Position numbers and translations under genes: made by a program. The notes beneath the pieces are model-generated. The model did not search any database. It was not told the origin of the DNA and saw nothing but the letters and a program-made list of their open reading frames with translations. Positions 16,074-24,313 of a DNA stretch of 38,936 nt are shown one piece after another. Each line of letters begins with the position of its first letter. The stretch's first letter is position 1. Origin of the DNA: DASPFV01 sp035620975 (GTDB taxonomy: Bacteria; Acidobacteriota; Vicinamibacteria; Vicinamibacterales; 2-12-FULL-66-21); the NCBI GenBank assembly GCA_035620975.1, contig DASPFV010000179.1, forward strand, positions 1 through 38,936. Direction: 5' to 3'.

Positions 16074-16979
16074 ATGCTCGACGCCGTCTTCCCCCCGATG
16101 TGCACGCCATTCGACGACAGCGGACGGATAGACGCCGCTGCGATCGGGACGAACGTGGCGCGCTGGGTTGCTGCAGGCACGGGAGGGGTCGTGGCGCTCG
16201 GATCGAACGGCGAGGCGCCGCTGCTGGATGAAGCGGAGTCGGACGAAGTGGTGGCGGCGGTCCGGGCGTCGCTGCCCGCCGATCGGACGCTCATCGCCGG
16301 TACCGGGCGGGAGTCGACGGCGGCCACGATTGCGGCGTCGCGCCGCGCCGCGGCCCTCGGGGCGAGCGCCGTGCTGGTTCGCACGCCGTCCTACTTCAGG
16401 AGCCGTATGACGCCGGAAGCGCTGGCCCGCCACTACTCGTCGGTGGCCGACGCGTGTCCGGTGCCCGTGCTCCTGTACAACTATCCGGCGGTGACGGGCG
16501 TGAACCTCGCGCCCGAAACCGTCGGCCGGCTCTCGGGTCATCCCAATATCGCCGGGATCAAGGAGACCAGCAGCGACACGGCGCAGGTTGCCGCCTACGT
16601 GGACGCGTCCACGGCGTCGTTCACGGTCATGGCGGGCTCGGCCCCGACGGCCTACGCGTCGTTGTGTGTCGGCGCCCGCGGCGCCATCCTGGCGGCTGCC
16701 TGTGTGGTCCCCGAGCAGTGCGTCGCGTTGCTCGCCGCGCACCGTCGCGGCGATCATGCCGAGGCCCGCCGCCTGCAGCGTTCGATCACGCCGCTCGCCA
16801 GACTCGTCACGACCGAGTACGGCGTGCCGGGCCTGAAAGCCGCCATGAACCTGGCGGGGTATGCAGCCGGCGATCCCCGGTTGCCGCTGCTGCCGGCCCC
16901 GGCCGAAGCCGTCGCGCGGATCCGGGCGGAGCTGGTGAAGCTGGACGTGCTGGCGGAGGTGTCGCGTGTCCGTTCCTGA
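16074..16979 (+). CDS. DapA/HOGA-family aldolase (dihydrodipicolinate synthase-like)
   Basis: A 301-residue class I aldolase of the DHDPS/NAL family. It shows the entry motif GGVVALGSNGEAPLLDEAE, the catalytic Tyr in YNYPAVTG near residue 135, and the Schiff-base Lys163 in GIKETSSD. The GSNGE-P-L version of the loop resembles 4-hydroxy-2-oxoglutarate aldolases, which release pyruvate and glyoxylate, more than true DapA. The next gene, overlapping by 14 bases, is an alanine-glyoxylate-type aminotransferase, which fits that reading. The start lies right at the predicted transcription start. True DapA activity cannot be excluded by sequence alone. Confidence 0.85.
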   Translation: MLDAVFPPMCTPFDDSGRIDAAAIGTNVARWVAAGTGGVVALGSNGEAPLLDEAESDEVVAAVRASLPADRTLIAGTGRESTAATIAASRRAAALGASAVLVRTPSYFRSRMTPEALARHYSSVADACPVPVLLYNYPAVTGVNLAPETVGRLSGHPNIAGIKETSSDTAQVAAYVDASTASFTVMAGSAPTAYASLCVGARGAILAAACVVPEQCVALLAAHRRGDHAEARRLQRSITPLARLVTTEYGVPGLKAAMNLAGYAAGDPRLPLLPAPAEAVARIRAELVKLDVLAEVSRVRS

Positions 16980-18114
16980 ACGTGTGTTGCTCGGACCAGG
17001 GCCGAGCCCGATCGCGGCCCGGGTCATGCGCGCGATGTCGGCGCCGGTACTGAGCCATCTCGACCCTGAGATGGTTCGTCTCCTGGACGACGTTCGCGTG
17101 CGGCTGACCCGGACGTTCGAGGCGGGGTCCGAGGCCCTCAGCTTCGCGGTCTCGGGCACCGGCACGGCCGGCATGGAAGCCGCCGTCTGCAACCTGGTGC
17201 AGCCCGGGATGCGGGTGCTGGCCGTGGTGAATGGCTATTTCGGCGACCGGCTGGCGCAGATCTGTGCCCGGCAGGGCGGCGCCGTGACGCGCGTGGAGAG
17301 CGACTGGGGACGCGCGTGCGACGTGGCTCAGGTCCAGCGGATGTTCCAGGCGGCTCCGGCCGATCTGCTGGCCTTCGTCCATGCAGAGACCTCGACGGGC
17401 GTGTTGAACCCCGCCGAGGACCTGGCGCGGCTTGCCGCCTCGCACGGCGCGCTGACGATAGTCGACGCCGTCACCTCGCTCGCGGCGATGCCGCTCCACG
17501 TGGAAGCCTGGGGGCTCGACGTCTGCTACAGCTGCTCGCAGAAGGGCCTGGGTGCACCGTCGGGTCTGGCCCCGATTGTGTTCTCCCCGCGTGCGCTCGC
17601 GCGGCGGTCCGCGCCGGCGAGCTTCTACCTGGACCTGACCCTGCTCGAGGATTACTGGATCCGCCGCCGCTATCACCACACAGTGTCCGCGCCCCTCATT
17701 TACGCGCTGCGCGAGGCGCTCGTGATGACGGAAGAGGAGGGGCTGGCTGCGCGGTGGGCGAGGCACGAGCGCCATCATCGCGCGCTCGTGGCCGGTCTCG
17801 AGGCGCTGGGACTCTCGCTTCTGCCGCCGCCGGGCGAGCGGCTCTGGACGCTCAACGCCGTACGCGTGCCCGACGGCATCGACGAGGCCGCCGTCCGGCG
17901 GGCCCTCCTGGACCAGTTCTCGATTGAGATCGGTGCCGGCCTGGGCCCGCTTGCGGGTCGCATCTGGCGTGTCGGGCTCATGGGATCGGGATCCACCCTC
18001 TCCAACGTGCTGCTCTTCGTCAGCGCGCTCGAGCGCGTGCTCCGCGAGCAGGGATATGCGTCGGCCTCCCACAGCGCGGCGGCGCTCGCGGCCGAGTCGG
18101 CGGCGCGCAGCTGA
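16966..18114 (+). CDS. Class V aminotransferase, alanine-glyoxylate / serine-pyruvate type
   Basis: A 382-residue PLP enzyme with the AGXT pattern: N-terminal LLGPGPSPIAARVMRAMSAPVLSH, SGTGTAGMEAAVCNLV in the cofactor phosphate region, DAVTSLAAMP, and PLP-binding Lys193 in SCSQKGLGAPSG. It would transfer an amino group from alanine (or serine) to glyoxylate to make glycine. Its start overlaps the aldolase by 14 bases. Together the two enzymes would make and detoxify glyoxylate, as human HOGA1 and AGXT do. No third gene follows closely. Confidence 0.88.
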   Translation: MSVPERVLLGPGPSPIAARVMRAMSAPVLSHLDPEMVRLLDDVRVRLTRTFEAGSEALSFAVSGTGTAGMEAAVCNLVQPGMRVLAVVNGYFGDRLAQICARQGGAVTRVESDWGRACDVAQVQRMFQAAPADLLAFVHAETSTGVLNPAEDLARLAASHGALTIVDAVTSLAAMPLHVEAWGLDVCYSCSQKGLGAPSGLAPIVFSPRALARRSAPASFYLDLTLLEDYWIRRRYHHTVSAPLIYALREALVMTEEEGLAARWARHERHHRALVAGLEALGLSLLPPPGERLWTLNAVRVPDGIDEAAVRRALLDQFSIEIGAGLGPLAGRIWRVGLMGSGSTLSNVLLFVSALERVLREQGYASASHSAAALAAESAARS

Positions 18115-18448
18115 ACGTGAGGCGCGCCGCCTTCACACGAGTCTCCAGTTCCTCACCCGGCTGCGCCGGACCCACGACAAGCAGGCGCGCCAAGGGCGCG
18201 CCCCGCGGCGCGGCCCGCCTCCGCCGCGTAGCGGCTTCGGCGAGGTCTCGCCGGAGCGCCTGCGGCGCGAAGGCGGAAGCGGGGATCGTGGGCCCCGGCG
18301 AGCGACGGCGATGGGGAGGCCGGCGGGGCGAAGCCCCGGTCTCCCTCAGAAGGTCGAGCCGGCCATGACCGCGGGCGCAGGCGCGCCCAGGTACACGCGT
18401 TGCACTTCGGCCCGCCGGTATGTCACCCGGCGAGGAGGTGAGGCGACC
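18115..18448. other. Non-coding GC-rich stretch with interspersed inverted repeats (334 bp)
   Basis: No gene is supported. The stretch holds several GC-rich inverted repeats: a region of repeated GCGCGCC/GGCGCG words (about 18185-18215), a CCGCCGCGTAGCGG and GCGCCTGCGGCGC segment (about 18228-18275) and a hairpin GGGGC-GAA-GCCCC with partly paired flanks (about 18314-18352). The last may act as a terminator stem for the aminotransferase transcript, but no T-tract is seen. The pattern resembles dispersed extragenic palindromic elements. Confidence 0.5.
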
Positions 18449-19912
18449 ATGCTGGTGCGCGCGACCACGAAGACCTGGTTCCTGCCGGGCTCCTGTCTCT
18501 GCCTGATCCTCCTGGCCGGCTGCGCGACGAACCCGGTGACGGGCGAGCGCGAGTTCTCGCTGATGAGCGAGGAGCAGGAGATCCAGCTCGGGCGCGAGAT
18601 GGACGTGCAGGTTCGCGAGGAGATGGGGGTGTATGACGATCGCGAGCTCCAGCAGTACGTCGAGACGATTGGCCTGCGCCTGGCACGCGCGTCGGAACGT
18701 CCCAATCTGCCGTGGCACTTTGCCGTGGTCGACGCGCCGGCCGTGAACGCGTTCGCGCTGCCGGGCGGCTACATCTACATCACACGCGGGATCCTGCCGT
18801 TTCTCGACAACGAGGCGGAACTGGCCGGCGTGCTCGGCCACGAAGTGGGCCACGTGACCGCGCGCCACGCCGCGCAGCAGTACACCAAGGCGACGAGCAC
18901 GAGCATCGGCTTGACCCTCCTCGGCATCTTCGTTCCCGAGGCACGGCCGTTCCAGGGGCTCGCGCAGACCGCATTCAGCGTCCTGTTCCTGCAGCACAGT
19001 CGCGAGGCGGAGCGGGAGGCCGACCGCCTCGGCGTGAACTACGCCGCGGCCACCGGCTGGGATCCGGCGGGCGTCTCGGGCATGCTGACCACCCTGGCCA
19101 GGCTCGACGAGGCCGCCGGCAGCCGGAAAGGGGTTCCCAACTGGCTCGCGACGCACCCGGCGCCCGCCGAGCGCGTCGAGGACCTCCAGGTTTCGCTGCG
19201 CGAACTGGGGGCCAAGGTGACGGGAACGCCGGTCGTGAACCAGGCGGAATTCCTTCGCCGGATCGCCGGCATCGTCTACGGCGACAGCCCGAGCGAAGGC
19301 ATCGTGCGCGACAACCGGTTCATGCATCCCGAACTGCGACTGGCGCTGACGTTTCCACCCGGGTGGGAGGTGCAGAACACGAGGACGCAGGTGTTATCGA
19401 AAGCGCCCGAGCGGGACCACTACCTGCTGCTGCAGATCGTGCAGAACGCGCGCGGATCCGTGGAGCAGGTCGCGCAGGCCACCATGGGCCAGGCGGGGTT
19501 CAGGCAGCTTTCCGGGGAACGGTCGTCGCTCAACGGGCTCGACGCCTACGTCGGTACGTACGACGGTGTTGTCGAGGGGCTCGGGCGCGTCGGCACGCTC
19601 GCTGCTCACGTCCTGCACGACGGACGAATCTACATGATCGCAGGCATCGCGCCGGCCGGCGAGTTCCAGCAGGCCCAGCGTGACTTCGCCGGAACGATTC
19701 GGTCGTTCCAGGCCCTCTCGGCTGCCGAGGCGGCGCGCATCCGACCGAACCGGATCGATCTGCATACCGTCCGCGCGGGCGACACGTGGGCCTCCCTCGC
19801 GGAGCGATCGGCTGGCGCGATCAAGCCTTCGACGCTCGCCATCATGAACGACTCCGACCCCGGCCAGCCACCCAGGGTCGGCGTGCGCGTCAAGATAGTG
19901 GTGGAAAGCTGA
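18449..19912 (+). CDS. M48-family metalloprotease lipoprotein with C-terminal LysM-like domain
   Basis: A 487-residue protein. The lipobox LLAGC near residue 25 predicts a lipid anchor. The M48 zinc site is HEVGH, with the third ligand in SREAEREADRLG, and GGYIYITRGILPFLDNEAELAGVLGHE is typical of BepA/YfgC-like envelope proteases. The C-terminus (HTVRAGDTWASLAERSAG to the end) reads like a LysM peptidoglycan-binding motif, so the enzyme is probably held near the cell wall. ATG 18449 is chosen for the GAGGAGGTG ribosome-binding site and because it gives the lipoprotein signal; the open frame continues upstream without support. A role in outer-membrane protein quality control is inferred from the family. 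Confidence 0.9.
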   Translation: MLVRATTKTWFLPGSCLCLILLAGCATNPVTGEREFSLMSEEQEIQLGREMDVQVREEMGVYDDRELQQYVETIGLRLARASERPNLPWHFAVVDAPAVNAFALPGGYIYITRGILPFLDNEAELAGVLGHEVGHVTARHAAQQYTKATSTSIGLTLLGIFVPEARPFQGLAQTAFSVLFLQHSREAEREADRLGVNYAAATGWDPAGVSGMLTTLARLDEAAGSRKGVPNWLATHPAPAERVEDLQVSLRELGAKVTGTPVVNQAEFLRRIAGIVYGDSPSEGIVRDNRFMHPELRLALTFPPGWEVQNTRTQVLSKAPERDHYLLLQIVQNARGSVEQVAQATMGQAGFRQLSGERSSLNGLDAYVGTYDGVVEGLGRVGTLAAHVLHDGRIYMIAGIAPAGEFQQAQRDFAGTIRSFQALSAAEAARIRPNRIDLHTVRAGDTWASLAERSAGAIKPSTLAIMNDSDPGQPPRVGVRVKIVVES

Positions 19913-19916
19913 CCCG

Positions 19917-19922
19917 TATAAT
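19917..19922 (+). promoter_or_regulatory. -10 element TATAAT immediately before mtgA
   Basis: A perfect TATAAT lies six bases before the ATG at 19928, which predicts a transcript starting at or next to the start codon (leaderless). No good -35 is seen in the end of the preceding gene. Confidence 0.5.
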
Positions 19923-19927
19923 GGGCC

Positions 19928-20785
19928 ATGCGGCGTGGGCGCCGGATTCGCGCTGTCGGCCGTGTCCTACTCATCGTTCTCGCCGCCGCCTTCGGCTGCG
20001 TCTCCTATGTCTACCTGTCCCTCCCTGATGTCCGGGTCCTGCGTACCCGCAACCCGGAGACCACCGCGTTCATGGCGCTGCGCGAACGGGAGGCCCGCGC
20101 GCGGGGCGACGAGCCGCGCCGCGTCCACCGGTGGGTTCGCTACGGCCGGATCTCGCCGAACCTGACGCGCGCCGTTCTCGTCGCGGAGGACAGCGCCTTC
20201 TGGCAGCACGACGGGGTCGACTACCAGCAGCTCCGCGAATCGATGGAGACGAACCTCGAGCGGATGGAGTTCGCGCGCGGCGCGAGCACCATCACCCAGC
20301 AGCTCGCCAAGAACCTGTACCTGACGCCCTCCAAGAATCCTGTCCGGAAGGCGCGCGAGCTGGTGATTGCGCGCCGCCTCGAGGCGGAGCTGACGAAGCG
20401 GCGGATACTCGAGATCTACCTCAACGTGATCGAGTGGGGTCCGGGCATCTATGGCGCCGAGGCGGCGGCACGGACGTACTTCCGCAAGACGGCGGCCGAC
20501 CTGTCGCCGCAGGAGAGCGCGCTCCTCGCGGCCGCCATCATCAACCCGCGGCTGCTCGATCCGGGCCGGCCCACTGCGCGATTGCGGCGGCGCCAGCAGA
20601 TGGTCCTGCGTCGGATGGGCGCTGTGACCCCGCCGCCCGCCGTCGAGCCGGGCGAGGCCGGCGACCCGCCTTCCGAGCCGGTGCCGCGCCCCTCCGACGG
20701 GGCTCCGCCCGTGTTGCCTGGCCAGGTCCTGCCCGTACCCGGACCGGGTGGCGGTCCGGCGGCCGGGAGCAGCGGGGGACCCTGA
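19928..20785 (+). CDS. mtgA: Monofunctional peptidoglycan glycosyltransferase (GT51)
   Basis: A 285-residue membrane-anchored transglycosylase that polymerises lipid II. One N-terminal helix (VLLIVLAAAFGCVSYVYLSL) is followed by the GT51 motifs: EDSAFWQHDGVD with the catalytic Glu, GASTITQQLAKNL, and KRRILEIYLNVIEWGPGIYGAEAAARTYF. There is no penicillin-binding transpeptidase domain, so it is monofunctional. The last 65 residues are Pro/Gly-rich and look disordered. It begins only 15 bases after the M48 gene, with its own -10 site. Confidence 0.92.
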   Translation: MRRGRRIRAVGRVLLIVLAAAFGCVSYVYLSLPDVRVLRTRNPETTAFMALREREARARGDEPRRVHRWVRYGRISPNLTRAVLVAEDSAFWQHDGVDYQQLRESMETNLERMEFARGASTITQQLAKNLYLTPSKNPVRKARELVIARRLEAELTKRRILEIYLNVIEWGPGIYGAEAAARTYFRKTAADLSPQESALLAAAIINPRLLDPGRPTARLRRRQQMVLRRMGAVTPPPAVEPGEAGDPPSEPVPRPSDGAPPVLPGQVLPVPGPGGGPAAGSSGGP

Positions 20786-20853
20786 CGGTTTTGATCGCCT
20801 CCTTACATACCCGTAAGTCGCCGGAATCTCTGCAGTTAGGGCTCCGGCTCACC

Positions 20854-20882
20854 TTGACAGCAGAAGCGGCTGTCTCTACACT
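20854..20882 (+). promoter_or_regulatory. Sigma-70 promoter before the putative metallopeptidase gene
   Basis: TTGACA (20854-20859), a 17-base spacer and TACACT (20877-20882). Predicted transcription starts near 20889, about 23 bases before ATG 20912. Confidence 0.75.
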
Positions 20883-20911
20883 CGAACACACAGCATCACA
20901 GCTCCCTTCTG

Positions 20912-21787
20912 ATGCGACAAGGGACGACGTTCCACGGGCAGGTGTGCGCGGCGCCCGGGAGCTTCGTGTGTCGGATGATCAACTACACAGAGCGCATCAC
21001 GCTGCTCATGCAGGACCTCGTGCGCAGGACCGCGCCGCTGTCCTTCATCGATCTCTCGGAAGTCGTGGTGTTCGGCAGGTTCGGTCGATCGGATGCGGAG
21101 GGACCTTTTGCCACCTGCCACTGCCTGACGCTGCCGGCCAGCGAGCCCGGCTACTTTTTCTGGCGTGATCGGAGCACCGGGGAGCTGACACGCCGCTCGC
21201 AATGGTTCGTCACGAAATCACCCGTCGTCCGGATCGGCCCGACGACGATCAAGTACCTGATCTCGTTCGTGCTCCCGCGATTCTGTGATCAGACGCTCGA
21301 GCGATCGCGCAAGGCGGAGTTCTATCCGGGCGCGCCCGGCTGGATTGCCAAGCTCGACACGATCGTCCACGAGCTGTATCACATCGACCCCGACGAGACC
21401 GGCATCCGGAAGTTCGTGCGAGCCGATGGCCGCGATTCGCTCCGGACGCACGGGCCACACTACTACGAAGAAGTGTCGGACATGGTGAAGGCGTACCTGG
21501 CGTCCTCGCCGGATGCAAATCTGTACGACTTCCTGCAGCACGATTTCCAGGGCCTGAACGCGCACTACGGCGGAGTCGTGGGCACGACCTTCCGCAACTT
21601 CCCGTCCTTTCCGCAGCGCTACATGGAGGCGCTGGATCTCCCGCACGTCGATCCCCGGGTGCGGGTCGAGCCCGTGAAGCCTGTCACGCAGCCGATCCGG
21701 TACACCGAAGACGACCTGCACATCCGGCAGTTTCTCGACGCGAGCGCACGGCGACTGACGCGGAAGGGGCGGTTCCGAGCCGCCTGA
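20912..21787 (+). CDS. Putative metallopeptidase-like protein with HELYH motif
   Basis: A 291-residue protein of no recognised named family. It contains TIVHELYHIDP, an HExxH zinc-binding motif, followed by RTHGPHYYEEVSDMVKAYL, where His or Glu could be the third ligand. There is no signal peptide or membrane helix, so it is probably cytoplasmic. Similar short HELxH proteins are annotated as putative metallopeptidases, some in phages. ATG 20912 lacks a ribosome-binding site; ATG 20972 (MINYTERI) is an alternative. The good promoter just upstream makes it a separate transcription unit. Confidence 0.6.
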   Translation: MRQGTTFHGQVCAAPGSFVCRMINYTERITLLMQDLVRRTAPLSFIDLSEVVVFGRFGRSDAEGPFATCHCLTLPASEPGYFFWRDRSTGELTRRSQWFVTKSPVVRIGPTTIKYLISFVLPRFCDQTLERSRKAEFYPGAPGWIAKLDTIVHELYHIDPDETGIRKFVRADGRDSLRTHGPHYYEEVSDMVKAYLASSPDANLYDFLQHDFQGLNAHYGGVVGTTFRNFPSFPQRYMEALDLPHVDPRVRVEPVKPVTQPIRYTEDDLHIRQFLDASARRLTRKGRFRAA

Positions 21788-21851
21788 CTCGCGGATGTTC
21801 ACCGGCGAGGAGCCGCCCCCACTCGGGTGAGCCGGCTCCTGGCGCGCCTGC

Positions 21852-22385
21852 CTACCAGAGCCGCCGCGCTCCCACGAATCGCGGGCGCCAGTAGCCCGAG
21901 CTCAGGCGCTCCACTCTGACCTCGCCGCGCGCACTCGGCGCGTGGACGAACTCGTCCCCGCCAATTGCCAGGCCGACGTGCGACACGCCCCCGGTCGTGT
22001 CGAAGAAGACGAGGTCGCCGGGGGCGATCGCCCTGTCCGCGACGCGGCGGCCCCACGAGAACTGCTCGACCACCGTCCGCGGCGCCGGGATGCCGTGCCT
22101 GGCGAAGACGTACGCGATGAACCCGCTGCAGTCGAATCCACGCGGGTCGGCGCCGCCGCTGCGGTAAGGTGCTCCGCGCAGCGACAGCGCGGTCCCAACC
22201 ACCGACGACAGAGCGCCCGGCGGCAGCGAGCCCTGCCCGGTCGTGCCCACCGGCGGCGGAGGACCGGACGGGACGGCCGGACCGTGCGGACCTGGCACGG
22301 GGAATGGACGGGGAACCGCCGTGCTCGACGCGCAGGCGTTCGTAAGGACGAGGGCCAGGGTGGCGACTGCACCGGAGCGGAACAT
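21852..22385 (-). CDS. NlpC/P60-family cell-wall endopeptidase
   Basis: A 177-residue secreted protein. The N-terminus (GAVATLALVLTNACASS) is a signal peptide with a possible but non-standard lipobox, followed by a Pro/Gly-rich linker of about 35 residues. The NlpC/P60 domain has the catalytic Cys in FDCSGFIAYVF, His in VSHVGLAIG and a final polar position in FVHAPS. It would cleave peptidoglycan stem peptides between gamma-D-Glu and diamino acid. It is transcribed alone, facing the metallopeptidase gene and divergent from the HNH gene. Confidence 0.88.
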   Translation of the reverse strand: MFRSGAVATLALVLTNACASSTAVPRPFPVPGPHGPAVPSGPPPPVGTTGQGSLPPGALSSVVGTALSLRGAPYRSGGADPRGFDCSGFIAYVFARHGIPAPRTVVEQFSWGRRVADRAIAPGDLVFFDTTGGVSHVGLAIGGDEFVHAPSARGEVRVERLSSGYWRPRFVGARRLW

Positions 22386-22395
22386 GTTCCCGGGA

Positions 22396-22401
22396 ATTAT
22401 C
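22396..22401 (-). promoter_or_regulatory. -10 element GATAAT before the NlpC/P60 gene
   Basis: On the minus strand GATAAT ends 10 bases before the ATG at 22385, predicting a leader of about four bases. The -35 region (GGTACA) is a weak match. Confidence 0.35.
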
Positions 22402-22521
22402 GGTCGGGGGCGTCCACCTGTACCCCCCGCCGTGCGTACCCGGGCAGACCTCCGGGCTGCCGCCGGGGGACTGAGGTCACGCTAAATTCATGCAAATGCA
22501 CCCTTTATGGGAATCAGTCGC

Positions 22522-22551
22522 TTGACAGCTCGCGGTTGGGTCAGGCACAAT
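22522..22551 (+). promoter_or_regulatory. Sigma-70 promoter of the HNH gene
   Basis: TTGACA (22522-22527), an 18-base spacer and CACAAT (22546-22551). Predicted start near 22558, about eight bases before the ATG at 22566. Confidence 0.65.
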
Positions 22552-22565
22552 AACTCAGGCTTTTT

Positions 22566-23099
22566 ATGGAGCAGACGCTCCTCCTGAACGCCACGTACGA
22601 GCCGCTCAAGGTCGTCCACTGGCAGAAAGCGATTACGCTCTGGTGCCAGGGTAAGGTCGAAGTCTTGTCGACGTACGACCGGGAGGTGCGGTCCCCTTCG
22701 ATCAGTTTCAAGCTTCCCTCGGTGATCCGGCTGCTCCGGTTCATCCGGATCAAGCGCCGCATCGATTACGTGCCGTTCTCGCGCGCCAACATCTACGCGC
22801 GCGACGATCATGCCTGCCAGTACTGCGGCGAGGTCTTCCCCACGGTGGAGCTGACCTTCGATCATGTCGTGCCGGTCGCCCAGGGCGGCCGGAAGGACTG
22901 GGAGAACATCGTCACCTGCTGTATCGCCTGCAACCGGCGGAAAGGCGGGCGCACGCCGTCCGAGGCCGGCATGCACCTGATCAGGGTGCCCAAACGTCCT
23001 GAGAGGGCGCCCGCCATCCGGATTACGGTGGGGTTGAAGAACGCTCCGGATAGCTGGCGCGACTATTTCTACTGGAACATGGAGCTGGACGAGACATGA
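22566..23099 (+). CDS. HNH-family endonuclease-like protein
   Basis: A 177-residue protein with an HNH fold held by two zinc CxxC knuckles (CQYCGE and CCIACNRRKGG). The catalytic core is FDHVVPVAQGGRKDWENIV, with the DH and N positions present. The N-terminus (LLNATYEPLKVVHWQKAITLW) is characteristic of a widespread single-copy bacterial HNH family found next to no particular partner. Cellular role is not established; it is not obviously tied to a mobile element here. Confidence 0.88.
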   Translation: MEQTLLLNATYEPLKVVHWQKAITLWCQGKVEVLSTYDREVRSPSISFKLPSVIRLLRFIRIKRRIDYVPFSRANIYARDDHACQYCGEVFPTVELTFDHVVPVAQGGRKDWENIVTCCIACNRRKGGRTPSEAGMHLIRVPKRPERAPAIRITVGLKNAPDSWRDYFYWNMELDET

Positions 23100-23196
23100 C
23101 GACGGCCCCGGAGGGCACGAACTCTCCGGTTCGCCCGCCTGCGCTTTCGATTGCCTCCTGTCCCCCGGTTCCCGAAGTCCTCGCCGTCTCTCTTCC

Positions 23197-24222
23197 ATGA
23201 CTGCCGTGTCATCGTCCACGATTACTGGCGTTCACCCGCTCTGGGGCGTGGAGGGTGGACGAGTCACCGTTGCCGGCCGTGGGTTCGACGTCGATCCCCG
23301 GCTGGCCGAGGTGACGTTCGCCGGCGTGCCGGCGCGCATTTCCCGGGCGACGCCCGGCTCGCTCACTGCAGTCATCCCGGGAGCGCTGGAGGGCGGGCGG
23401 ACGCCCGTGCGGGTCAGCAGCGTGCCGGGCGAAACGGCATACGTGGAAATCGGCGCCCCGCTGGCCACCGGCGTGCACCAGGTGGACAACCCGCTGTTCG
23501 ACGGTGAAGGCAACCTGTTCGTCACGTTCAGCGGCACGCGCGGACAGCAGGCGCCCGTGTCCATCTACGTGGTCAGGCCGGACGGGTCGCGGGAGCCGTA
23601 CGTGTCGAACGTGGCGAACCCCACGTCGATGGCGATCGGCCCCGACGGTGCGTTGTACGTGTCCAGCCGCTTTGACGGGAGCGTCTATCGCGTGGACGCA
23701 CGCGGCACCGCGCGGCCGTTTGCGGAGGACCTGGGCGTGCCCTGCGGGATTGCGTTCGACGGGGAGGGGCGGTTGTATGTCGGTGATCGCTCGGGATCCA
23801 TCCTCCGCGTGGCGGACGGGCAGGTCACGCTCCTGGCGAGCATCCCGCCCAGCGTAGCCGCCTTCCACCTGGCGTTCGGCCCGGACGACTGCCTCTACGT
23901 CTCGGCGCCGTCGCTCTCGCCCCGCGACGTGGTGTACCGCGTGCCGCCGTCCGGCCGCGTCGAAACCTGCTGCGAGGGCTTCGGCCGCCCGCAGGGCCTC
24001 GCGTTCGACGCGGACGGAAAGCTCTACGTGGTCGATGCCGTCGCCGGGGACTCGGCCGTCTATCGCATCGATCCCGCGCGTCCGGCCGAGCGCGAGCGCG
24101 TGCTCGTGGGAGGTTCGCTCCTCGGCCTCGCCTTCGATCCCCGCGGCGGCCTCGCGCTCGCGTCGAACGACACGGTGTATCGCCTCGAGTGCGACCTGCG
24201 GCCGCTGGCCGCGGCCGCGTGA
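23197..24222 (+). CDS. IPT/TIG domain plus NHL/SMP-30-like beta-propeller protein
   Basis: A 341-residue protein. Residues 5-90 (ITGVHPLWGVEGGRVTVAGRGF...VTFAGVPARI) form an IPT/TIG immunoglobulin-like domain. Residues 95-335 carry repeated blades such as PTSMAIGPDGALYVSSR, CGIAFDGEGRLYVGDR and PQGLAFDADGKLYVVD, typical of NHL or SMP-30/gluconolactonase propellers. There is no signal peptide at the chosen ATG 23197. It could be a binding or scaffold protein, or a lactonase-like enzyme; the metal residues needed for SMP-30 activity are not clearly identified. Confidence 0.8.
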   Translation: MTAVSSSTITGVHPLWGVEGGRVTVAGRGFDVDPRLAEVTFAGVPARISRATPGSLTAVIPGALEGGRTPVRVSSVPGETAYVEIGAPLATGVHQVDNPLFDGEGNLFVTFSGTRGQQAPVSIYVVRPDGSREPYVSNVANPTSMAIGPDGALYVSSRFDGSVYRVDARGTARPFAEDLGVPCGIAFDGEGRLYVGDRSGSILRVADGQVTLLASIPPSVAAFHLAFGPDDCLYVSAPSLSPRDVVYRVPPSGRVETCCEGFGRPQGLAFDADGKLYVVDAVAGDSAVYRIDPARPAERERVLVGGSLLGLAFDPRGGLALASNDTVYRLECDLRPLAAAA

Positions 24223-24313
24223 CGGCAGGCGGCGCGGCAACTCTGCGCGTGCCAACAGGGCGGCAGCCCGTGCGGTGCGTGGTTTTCGGATACACTCGCC
24301 GCCGAGGACCTGC

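Noticed and set aside
17924..18448. Upstream extension of the M48 frame
   Set aside because: The added residues overlap the aminotransferase gene, and the strong GAGGAGGTG site and lipoprotein signal fix the start at 18449.
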